From assembly GCA_050260215.1 (NCBI GenBank), contig JBLNBU010000233.1, positions 1 to 31,689 of the forward strand: a stretch of DNA of 31,689 bases, in the 5' to 3' direction. The translations under genes were made by a program, and so were the position numbers. Source of the stretch: JBLNBU01 sp050260215 (GTDB lineage Bacteria > Pseudomonadota > Alphaproteobacteria > Rhodospirillales > Magnetospirillaceae). Below, in pieces: positions 1 through 7,389 of this stretch. Positions within the stretch are counted from its first letter, which is position 1, and each line of letters begins with the position of its first letter. Below the pieces are notes generated by a model, which saw only the letters and a list, made by a program, of their open reading frames with translations, made no database searches and was not told where the DNA came from.

Positions 1-588
1 AGGGAGAGCCAGGCGCAGGACATAGTCCTCGACCGCGATGGTGGCGACCACGTCGCCGGGCAGCACCACGCTGCCCTCGGTGACCAGCACCTTCAGCACC
101 CGGCCGTTGGTGGGCGACAGCACCGCGCTTTCCGAACTGCGCTCGGCGGCGACGCTGCGTTCGGAACGCATGGCGGCGATGGCGCGGTCGGCCACTTCCA
201 GGCGGGTGCGGGCGTCGTCGACGCGGGCCTTGGTGGCCGCTCCCTTGGCGAACAGGTCGGTGGCCCGCTGGAACTCGGTGGCGGCCAACGCGCGCTCGGC
301 CTCCAGCGACTTGACGCGGGCGTCTGCGCCGGCGATCTGCAGCGCCAGCTTGGTATCGCCCACCGTCGCCAGCCGCTGGCCGGCGGTAACCGCCGCCCCC
401 TCGTCGACGGCCAGGCCGGTGACGGTGCCGCCGATGCGGGCGCGGGCCTGGGTCTCGTGGACGCTTTCCACCGTGCCGGCCACCGCCTTGAAGTCGTCGA
501 TCCGCTGGCGGTGCACCTCCGCCTCGCCGGCCAGGGCGGGCGCGGCGGCGAGAAGGGCCAGGGCGAGGGACAAGGTGCGCATGGGCAT
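1..588 (-). CDS. RND efflux periplasmic adaptor (membrane fusion protein), N-terminal part
   Basis: The frame is open from the ATG at 588 to the window edge (196 codons), so the C-terminus lies outside. A signal peptide (MPMRTLSLALALLAA, cleavage near ALA-GEA) is followed by a biotinyl-lipoyl-like half (around RIGGTVTGLAVDEGA), a coiled-coil hairpin rich in Ala, Glu and Arg, and the returning lipoyl half (SPTNGRVLKVLVTEGS). This is the usual order in HlyD/AcrA-type adaptors, which link an inner-membrane RND pump to an outer-membrane channel. The pump gene would be expected downstream, outside the window. The first ATG is chosen because GGAG sits just upstream; a second ATG at 582 is in frame. 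The family is well supported; the substrate cannot be told. Confidence 0.85.
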   Translation of the reverse strand, partial: MPMRTLSLALALLAAAPALAGEAEVHRQRIDDFKAVAGTVESVHETQARARIGGTVTGLAVDEGAAVTAGQRLATVGDTKLALQIAGADARVKSLEAERALAATEFQRATDLFAKGAATKARVDDARTRLEVADRAIAAMRSERSVAAERSSESAVLSPTNGRVLKVLVTEGSVVLPGDVVATIAVEDYVLRLALP

Positions 589-614
589 ACGTCTCCGGCG
601 AGGGGCACTTGACG

Positions 615-642
615 TATATATTAGAGTGTTCTAATTCTTCAA
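615..642 (-). promoter_or_regulatory. Promoter of the RND adaptor gene with a palindrome in its spacer
   Basis: Reading leftward, TTGAAG (642-637) and TATATA (620-615) are 16 bases apart. The spacer is almost filled by ATTAGA-GTGT-TCTAAT (620-635), a perfect 6-bp inverted repeat. A repressor bound there would cover the promoter core. The RND adaptor ATG follows about 20 bases after the likely transcription start. Both boxes match the sigma-70 consensus at 4 of 6 positions, so the promoter is inferred; the palindrome is seen directly. Confidence 0.5.
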
Positions 643-673
643 GCGCTCATACGGCATCATAGGACAAACCCCC

Positions 674-877
674 ATGACCATCGAACGCTTCGTGATGGCC
701 TTCGCCGGCACGGTCATCCTGATCACCGTCGCCCTGTCGCAGTTGCACAGCGCCTATTGGCTGCTGTTCACCGCGTTCGTCGGTGCCAACATGCTGCAGG
801 CCTCGTTCACCGGCCTGTGCCCGCTGGCGATGATCCTGAAGAAGTTCGGCCTGAAGCCGGGCTGCGCGTTCGACTGA
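674..877 (+). CDS. DUF2892 (YgaP-type transmembrane domain) small membrane protein
   Basis: A 67-residue protein made of two hydrophobic segments (about residues 5-22 and 28-45) and a short tail with two cysteines, TGLCPLAMI and PGCAF. This matches the stand-alone DUF2892 family, the domain also fused to rhodanese in YgaP. The family is often found near efflux and ArsR-regulated genes, and here it diverges from an RND adaptor gene with the palindrome at 620-635 between them, so shared control is plausible. The biochemical role is not known. It converges on purN with only 8 bases between the stop codons. Confidence 0.85.
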   Translation: MTIERFVMAFAGTVILITVALSQLHSAYWLLFTAFVGANMLQASFTGLCPLAMILKKFGLKPGCAFD

Positions 878-885
878 CTGGGTGA

Positions 886-1523
886 CTAGGGCGCCGGGTT
901 GATCAGCAGCCCGCAGCCTGCCGCGGCCACGCGGGCGCGGTTGCCGTCGACGGTGACCCTGCCCTCGGCCAGCAGCTTCAGCGCCAGCGGATAGGCCTTG
1001 TGCTCCTGCTCCAGCACGCGGGCGGCAAGACCGTCGGCGGTGTCGTCGGGCAGGACCGGCACGGCGGCCTGGACCAGGATGGGGCCGTCGTCCAGGTCGG
1101 GGGTGACCAGGTGGACGGTGCAGCCGTGCAGCTTGACACCGGCATCCAGCGCCCGCTGGTGGGTGTGCAGGCCCTTGAACGACGGCAGCAGCGCCGGATG
1201 GATGTTGATCATGCGCCCCGCCCAGCCCTCGACGAACGGCGTCGACAGCAGGCGCATGAATCCGGCCAGGCAGACGATGTCGCAGCCCGCCTTGCGCAGC
1301 TCGGCGTCCATGGCGGCGTCGAAGGCCTCGCGGCTGGCGAAGCCCTTGTGGGGGATGACCACCGTCGGCACCCCGGCCTTTTCGGCGCGCTCCAAGGCAT
1401 AGACGCCCGGAACGTTCGAGATCACCAGGGCGATCTCGGCCGGGAAGCGCGGGTCGGCGCAGGCGTCCAGCAGCGCCTGCAGGTTCGAGCCGCGGCCCGA
1501 GACCAGGACGCCGACCTTCTTCC

Positions 1524-1527
<4 letters not shown>
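886..1527 (-). CDS. purN: Phosphoribosylglycinamide formyltransferase PurN
   Basis: 213 residues. PurN transfers a formyl group from 10-formyl-tetrahydrofolate to GAR in the third step of purine synthesis. The N-terminal loop GRGSNLQALLDA binds the GAR phosphate. The catalytic set is visible: Asn108 and His110 in INIHPALLPSFKG, and the Asp of PDLDDGPIL (about residue 146). The start is GTG at 1527, whose bases overlap the TGA of purM in the sequence GTGA, so the two genes should be translationally coupled. The length is normal for the family. No terminator is evident in the 8 bases before the convergent DUF2892 gene. Confidence 0.96.
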
Positions 1528-2702
<1,175 letters not shown>

Positions 2703-2757
2703 GGGCGTCTATGATCGCGCCCGGCCGCCAGGGGCCAAGGGATTTGCGGGTTCGGAC

Positions 2758-3828
2758 ATGATGCGCTTGTTGCGTTTGGCGTTGGTTGTGGTGGTGCTGG
2801 CCTGCCCCGGGGCGGCGCGGGCGGCGCCTGCCGACGTCTTTTCCGTCTTCGGGGTCGAGGTTGACGTCACCGCGGCCAATGCCTCGGCCGCCCGCGACCA
2901 GGCGCTGACCGAGGCCCAGCGCATCGCCTTCCGCCGCCTGCTCGAACGCCTGGCAGCGCCCGCCGACTGGCCGCGCCTGCCCAGCGCCGACGCGCTGCAG
3001 TACGTGCGCGACTTCGCCATCGAGCAGGAGCGCGCCTCGACGGTGCGCTATATCGCCACCATCACCGTGCGATTCAACGGCGCCGCCGTGCGCAAGCTGC
3101 TGCGCGACGCAGGTATCAAGTATGCCGAGACCCGCCCGCGCCCCGTGGTGGTGGTGCCGGTGTTCAAGAGCCGCGACGGCCGGCCGCTGCTGTGGGACGA
3201 CGCCAATCCGTGGCGGGCCGCCTGGGTGGCGCTGGGGCCGGGCGGGCTGGTGCCGCTGGTGGTGCCGCCGGGCGACGCCGCCGACCAGGCCGGCCTGGAC
3301 GCCGCCCAGGCCCTGGCCAACGACCCCGAGCGCCTGGATGCGCTGGGCCGGCGGTTCCGCACCCCCGACGTGCTGGTCGCCGCCGCCGGCGTCTCGCCCA
3401 ACGGCAGCCAGGTCGACGTCTCGCTGTCGGGCACTCCGGGCGTGCCCAAGCCCTTCGACAGCCGCAGCTTCCCCATCCCCGAGGGTACCCCGGTCGATCT
3501 GGTGCTGAAGCAGGCGGCCAACGACATCTCCGCAGGGATGGAAACTGCGTACAAGCAGGGCAACGTGCTGCAATTCGACCGTGCCGCCACCATGTCGGTA
3601 CTGGCCCCCTTGGGCAGCCTGGAGGACTGGCTGTCGGTGCGCGAGCGCCTGTCGCGGGTCGCCCAGGTGCGGGCCTACGAGGTGGTGTCCCTGTCCAAGG
3701 CCGAGGCGGCGCTGACGCTGCACACCGTCGGCGACCAGGAACAGGTGAAGGCGGCCCTGGCCGGTGCCGGGCTGTCGCTGGAGTGGACCAACGGCTATTG
3801 GACCATGAGGCCGAGCGGCCGCAGGTGA
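2758..3828 (+). CDS. DUF2066 domain-containing exported protein
   Basis: 356 residues. The start at 2758 (ATGATG) places a clear signal peptide at the N-terminus: MMRLLRLALVVVVLACPGA, cleavage near ARA-AP. The open frame continues upstream to 2584, but that part overlaps purM and precedes the signal peptide. The mature protein has the DUF2066 pattern: a first domain with AARDQALTEAQRIAFRRLLERL, then a region with PVVVVPVFKSRDGRPLLWDD and a C-terminal YWTM end. The function of DUF2066 is unknown. In gammaproteobacteria the family lies next to purM, perM and hda, and the same company is kept here. Its stop is 3 bases before the TTG of the next gene, so it probably heads an operon running to hdaA. 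Confidence 0.85.
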   Translation: MMRLLRLALVVVVLACPGAARAAPADVFSVFGVEVDVTAANASAARDQALTEAQRIAFRRLLERLAAPADWPRLPSADALQYVRDFAIEQERASTVRYIATITVRFNGAAVRKLLRDAGIKYAETRPRPVVVVPVFKSRDGRPLLWDDANPWRAAWVALGPGGLVPLVVPPGDAADQAGLDAAQALANDPERLDALGRRFRTPDVLVAAAGVSPNGSQVDVSLSGTPGVPKPFDSRSFPIPEGTPVDLVLKQAANDISAGMETAYKQGNVLQFDRAATMSVLAPLGSLEDWLSVRERLSRVAQVRAYEVVSLSKAEAALTLHTVGDQEQVKAALAGAGLSLEWTNGYWTMRPSGRR

Positions 3829-3831
3829 GGC

Positions 3832-4371
3832 TTGCGCCACGTACCGAACGTGCTGACGCTGATGCGACTGGCCTCGGTACCCTTCGCCGCGTGGCTGATG
3901 GTCCACGGCCGCGAGATCCCCGCATTCTGGCTGTTCGCCGCCGCCGGCCTGACCGATGCGGTCGACGGCGCCGTGGCGCGGCTGTGCGATGCGCGCACCG
4001 CTCTCGGCGCCTGGCTCGACCCGCTGGCCGACAAGGCGCTGCTGGTGACCACCTTCGTGGTGCTGGGGGTGCGCGACGTGCTGCCGCTGTGGCTGGTGGT
4101 GCTGGTGGTGCTGCGCGACGTGCTGATCCTGGCTTATGCCGCGGTCTACATGCTGGCCGGCGCGTTCACCGCCTCGCCGATCCTGGTCAGCAAGGTCAAC
4201 ACCGCGGTCCAGGTGGGGCTGGCGGCGCTGGTGCTGGCCCGGCTGGCCTATGGCTGGGGCGGCGACATGCTCGAGCAGGCGCTGGTCTACGCCGCGGCGG
4301 GAACCACGGTGGCGTCGGGCGCCGCCTATCTGGTCGGCGTCAGCCGCACCATTCCGGCGAGTGACGGATGA
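3832..4371 (+). CDS. CDP-alcohol phosphatidyltransferase family membrane protein
   Basis: 179 residues, integral membrane. The CDP-alcohol phosphotransferase motif is complete: Asp42-x2-Asp45-Gly46-x2-Ala49-Arg50-x8-Gly59-x3-Asp63-x3-Asp67. These residues bind the metals and the CDP group and carry out transfer of a phosphatidyl group to an alcohol. Four to five further hydrophobic helices follow, as in PgsA-like enzymes. The acceptor (glycerol phosphate, inositol phosphate or other) cannot be read from the sequence. The start is a TTG at 3832, chosen because AGGTGAGG lies directly upstream and the N-terminus RHVPNVLTLMRL is typical. Its end overlaps an ATG in the frame of the next gene. Confidence 0.9.
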   Translation: MRHVPNVLTLMRLASVPFAAWLMVHGREIPAFWLFAAAGLTDAVDGAVARLCDARTALGAWLDPLADKALLVTTFVVLGVRDVLPLWLVVLVVLRDVLILAYAAVYMLAGAFTASPILVSKVNTAVQVGLAALVLARLAYGWGGDMLEQALVYAAAGTTVASGAAYLVGVSRTIPASDG

Positions 4372-4424
4372 CAGCGGACCCCGTCCTGGGGCAAGATCGG
4401 GCCCGAGCGTTCGGGGGGATTTCG

Positions 4425-5492
4425 ATGACGTCGACGCAGCGCATCCGCTTCTGGATGATCGGTGCCGTGGTGTTCGTGGTGCTGCTTTACCTGCTGCGCG
4501 GGGTGCTGCTGCCCTTCGTCGCCGGCATGGCGGTTGCCTATTTCCTCGATCCGCTCGCCGACCGGCTGGAGCGCATGGGCCTGTCGCGCATCCTGGCCAC
4601 CGCGGTCATCACCCTGGCGTTTTTCGGCCTGGCGGTGGTGGCGGCCATGGTGCTGGTGCCGGCGATCCAGCAGCAGGTGATCTCGTTCGTCCAGAAGGTG
4701 CCCGACTACGTCGACACCCTGCAGCAGCGCCTGCATCCGCTGTTCGTCGAGCTGCAGAAGAAGATTTCGTCCGCCGACATCCAGCGCCTGCGCTCGTCGC
4801 TGGGCGGCTATGCCGGCACTGCGGTGGGCTGGGTCGCCGGGCTGGCCCAGGGGGTGCTGACCGGCTCGCTGGCGGTGTTCAGCGTGCTGTCGCTGATGTT
4901 CATCACGCCGGTGGTCACCTTCTACCTGCTGCGCGACTGGGACACCATGGTCGCGCGCATCGATTCGTGGCTGCCGCTGCATCACGCCGCCGAGATCCGC
5001 GACCAGTTCCGCGAGATCGACCGCACCCTGGCCGGTTTCGTCCGCGGCCAGGCGACGGTGTGCATCTCGCTGGCGGCGTTCTACGGGCTGGCGCTGACCC
5101 TGGTCGGCCTCGACCTGGGGCTGGTGATCGGCGCCTTCACCGGGCTTGGCGCCTTCGTGCCCTATGTGGGCATGCTGATCGGGCTGGTGGTCAGCATGGC
5201 GCTGGCCATCGCCCAGGACCACGGCTGGAGCCTGCCCGGCCTGGTCGCCCTGGTCTTCATCATCGGCAACGTGCTGGAAGGCAACATCCTTACCCCGAAG
5301 CTGGTGGGCGACCGGGTGGGGCTGCACCCGGTGTGGATCATCTTCTCGTTGCTGGCCGGCGGCGCCCTGTTCGGTTTCGTCGGCATCCTGCTGGCGGTGC
5401 CCATGGCGGCGGTGATCGGGGTGGTGGTGCGCTTCGCCCTGTCGCGCTACCTGTCCAGCTCGCTCTATACCGGGGGCGACGTCATTCCGTGA
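4425..5492 (+). CDS. AI-2E family transporter / PerM-like permease
   Basis: 355 residues with about eight hydrophobic segments. The family layout is visible: two N-terminal helices, a third around residues 55-80, a long polar periplasmic stretch (residues ~80-140), then a cluster of C-terminal helices containing FVPYVGMLIGLV and GNILTPKLVGDRVGLHP, the family hallmark. Members such as PerM, TqsA and YtvI are proposed exporters; the substrate here is unknown. The ATG at 4425 is preferred because GGGGGGA precedes it and the length fits. An in-frame ATG at 4368 overlaps the previous stop (ATGA) and would add 19 residues. The stop overlaps the GTG of hdaA. Confidence 0.9.
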   Translation: MTSTQRIRFWMIGAVVFVVLLYLLRGVLLPFVAGMAVAYFLDPLADRLERMGLSRILATAVITLAFFGLAVVAAMVLVPAIQQQVISFVQKVPDYVDTLQQRLHPLFVELQKKISSADIQRLRSSLGGYAGTAVGWVAGLAQGVLTGSLAVFSVLSLMFITPVVTFYLLRDWDTMVARIDSWLPLHHAAEIRDQFREIDRTLAGFVRGQATVCISLAAFYGLALTLVGLDLGLVIGAFTGLGAFVPYVGMLIGLVVSMALAIAQDHGWSLPGLVALVFIIGNVLEGNILTPKLVGDRVGLHPVWIIFSLLAGGALFGFVGILLAVPMAAVIGVVVRFALSRYLSSSLYTGGDVIP

Positions 5493-6166
5493 TCCGTTCC
5501 CAGTTGCCGCTCGACCTGGGCCACCGGCCGGCGCTGTCGGGGGATGATTTCCTGGTGGCGCCCTGCAACGCCGATGCCCATGCCTGGCTGGACCGCTGGC
5601 CCGACTGGCCGGCACCGGCGCTGTGCCTGTACGGGCCGAAGGGCTGCGGCAAGACCCACCTGGCCCACGCCTTCGCCGAGCGCAACCGGGTTGCCGGCGT
5701 CGCCATGATCGCGGCGGCCGCCCTGGACGAGGACGTGGTGCCCGACCTGCTGGACGGCCGCCGCCTGGTGGTGGTCGAGGACCTCGATGCACTCGCCTCC
5801 GAGCGGGCGCTGTTCCATCTCTACAACATGGCGCGCGAGGCGGGTGCCGGCTTGCTGCTGACCGCGGAACAGGCGCCGTCGCGGCTGCCGGTCGCCCTTG
5901 CCGACCTGCGCTCGCGCCTCAACGCCGCCCCGGCGGTGGGCATCGGCGCGCCCGACGACGACACCTTGGCGGCGGTGCTGGTCAAGCTGTTTGCCGACCG
6001 CCAGCTGAAGGTGGGGGAAGAGGTGGTGGCCTACCTGCTGGGGCGCATCGAACGCTCGTTCGCTGCCGCCCAGGCGGTGGTCGCCAGCGCCGACCAAGCC
6101 TCGCTGGCCCAGCGCCGGCCGGTCACCGTGCCGCTGCTGCGCGCCGTGCTGGAAGAAACGGCCTGA
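5489..6166 (+). CDS. hdaA: HdaA, DnaA-related replication regulator (RIDA component)
   Basis: 225 residues. Hda-type proteins bind the DNA polymerase sliding clamp and trigger ATP hydrolysis by DnaA, preventing re-initiation. The N-terminus carries a clamp-binding motif, QLPLDL (residues 5-10). The AAA+ fold shows Walker A GPKGCGKT (49-56), Walker B LVVVEDLD and the arginine-containing stretch RSRLNAAP. The DnaA DNA-binding domain IV is absent, which separates Hda from DnaA. It starts with GTG at 5489 within GTGA, overlapping the stop of the permease gene, so translation is coupled. It ends 6 bases before the convergent DUF5615 gene. Confidence 0.9.
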   Translation: MIRSQLPLDLGHRPALSGDDFLVAPCNADAHAWLDRWPDWPAPALCLYGPKGCGKTHLAHAFAERNRVAGVAMIAAAALDEDVVPDLLDGRRLVVVEDLDALASERALFHLYNMAREAGAGLLLTAEQAPSRLPVALADLRSRLNAAPAVGIGAPDDDTLAAVLVKLFADRQLKVGEEVVAYLLGRIERSFAAAQAVVASADQASLAQRRPVTVPLLRAVLEETA

Positions 6167-6172
6167 GCGGTC

Positions 6173-6514
6173 TTACGGGCCGCGGATCTCCACTACCCGT
6201 TCTCCCGCCTCGATCAACTCGACGAGTTGTTGGAGCAACGGCAGAAAGGAATTCAGCAGCGACCGGCGCGTGACGTTGCCAAGTCGGATCCACACCACGG
6301 CAGGTGCCGGCTGGCCCAGCCGTTCCGCCCGGCTGCCGACGAAATCCTCGTCCTTGGTGATGATGATGCGGCCTTGGCTTGCCGCTTCCTGCCATACGGC
6401 CCTGTCTGTGGCTGCCTGCAGCCCGATATCGGCGACATGAACCGCGTCATGACCGATGTCACCGATCGCTCGCGCCAGCGCCGGCGGCAGCTGCGCATCG
6501 ATCAGGAATTTCAC
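6173..6514 (-). CDS. DUF5615 PIN-like protein, putative toxin
   Basis: 113 residues. The N-terminus FLIDAQLPPALA and the later IIITKDEDFV match the DUF5615 PIN-like fold, where the acidic residues (Asp6 and those in KDEDF) would form a metal-dependent nuclease site. Partnered with DUF433, such proteins are thought to be toxin-antitoxin-like pairs; the target is not established. The GTG at 6514 overlaps the TGA of the upstream DUF433 gene as GTGA, so the two are one unit. The open frame extends further upstream to 6700 but that part is a shadow of DUF433. Activity as a toxin is inferred from context. Confidence 0.8.
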   Translation of the reverse strand: MKFLIDAQLPPALARAIGDIGHDAVHVADIGLQAATDRAVWQEAASQGRIIITKDEDFVGSRAERLGQPAPAVVWIRLGNVTRRSLLNSFLPLLQQLVELIEAGERVVEIRGP

Positions 6515-6729
6515 GAGGCGGCCCGCAGGACCGGATGATCGACCTCGACGGCCGCGAATGCCAGGCACGCTCGGATGTCCTCGGGCTCGAGCGAGGGAAA
6601 GTCGGCGAGGATCGTCTCCTCGCTTTCCCCCGCCGCCAGCAGGTCGAGAATGTCGCGGACCCTGATCCGCATGCCGCGGATGCAGGGGCGTCCCCCGCAT
6701 TGGTTGGGATCGAAGGTTATGCGCTCCAT
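6511..6729 (-). CDS. DUF433 protein, putative antitoxin
   Basis: 72 residues from ATG 6729. The family pattern is plain: ITFDPNQCGGRPCIRGMRIRV followed by DILDLLAAGESEETILADFP and a final acidic helix. DUF433 proteins carry a helix-turn-helix-like fold and typically precede a DUF5615 gene, as here. A GTG at 6744 is in frame and would add five residues. A role as DNA-binding antitoxin and autoregulator is inferred. No strong promoter was recognised in the short gap towards sixA. Confidence 0.8.
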   Translation of the reverse strand: MERITFDPNQCGGRPCIRGMRIRVRDILDLLAAGESEETILADFPSLEPEDIRACLAFAAVEVDHPVLRAAS

Positions 6730-6783
6730 GTCGCGATCATACACCCGCCGCGGTCGCCGCCAAACCGGAATTGGGGCTAGGCC

Positions 6784-7302
6784 CTACCCCTCCAGATCCT
6801 TCGGCCGGATGAAGCGGGTCAGCCGGCAGGTGCCGGCGTCCAGCTGGGCCCAATGGGCGATGTCGGTTTCCAGCACCGCCAGGGCGCCGGTGGGGAACTT
6901 GGCGGACAGGTGGCGCAGCGCCGCAGGCTCGCCGTGGCCGTGGACCAGGGACTGGGTCAGCTTCTCCAGCCCCGGGTTGTGGCCGACCAGCAGGACCGAG
7001 CCGAGGTGATCGTCCAGCCGGCGCAGGCGTTCGACCAGCTCGCCCTTGGCCGCCTCGTAGAGCTCGCGCTCGAAGGCGACGGGAACGCCCAGGAGGGCCG
7101 GTTCTATCGCCTCCCAGGTGGCCCGGGTGCGCCTGGCCGCCGAGACCAGGGCGATGGCGGGGCGGATGCGGCTTTCGGCAAGGAATGCGGCCACCAGGCT
7201 GGCGGCCTTGTAGCCGCGGCCCGACAGCGGCCGGTCGAAGTCGTCGAGCACCGGATCGTCCCAGCTGGATTTGGCATGGCGCAGAAGGTAAAGGTTTCGC
7301 AC
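6784..7302 (-). CDS. SixA-type histidine phosphatase (phosphoglycerate mutase-like fold)
   Basis: 172 residues. The RHG-type signature at the N-terminus is LYLLRHAKSSW with catalytic His9; the second histidine is in SVLLVGHNPGLE. The stretch DFDRPLSGRGYKAA is typical of the SixA branch, which removes phosphate from histidine-phosphotransfer proteins. The in vivo substrate is unknown. The GTG at 7302 is chosen because GGGGGAA lies upstream and the protein would otherwise gain a non-family extension. It diverges from ppk, sharing an 87-base intergenic region. Confidence 0.87.
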   Translation of the reverse strand: MRNLYLLRHAKSSWDDPVLDDFDRPLSGRGYKAASLVAAFLAESRIRPAIALVSAARRTRATWEAIEPALLGVPVAFERELYEAAKGELVERLRRLDDHLGSVLLVGHNPGLEKLTQSLVHGHGEPAALRHLSAKFPTGALAVLETDIAHWAQLDAGTCRLTRFIRPKDLEG

Positions 7303-7321
7303 GCGCTTCCCCCGCGGGGAC

Positions 7322-7350
7322 CTGACAGAGCCGCCATCAGCATATATAAC
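7322..7350 (+). promoter_or_regulatory. Sigma-70 promoter of ppk
   Basis: CTGACA (7322-7327), a 17-base spacer and TATAAC (7345-7350) match the consensus at 5 of 6 positions each. Transcription would begin near 7357, giving a leader of about 33 bases before the GTG at 7390. This is the best sigma-70 match found in the window. Confidence 0.65.
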
Positions 7351-7389
7351 TGCGAGACGCAAAGCACGCCCAGCGCGCGGAGAAACGCC

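Noticed and set aside
4326..5792. Long minus-strand frame antisense to the permease and hdaA
   Set aside because: His/Gln/Arg-rich with no family pattern; the plus-strand frames are clear real genes.
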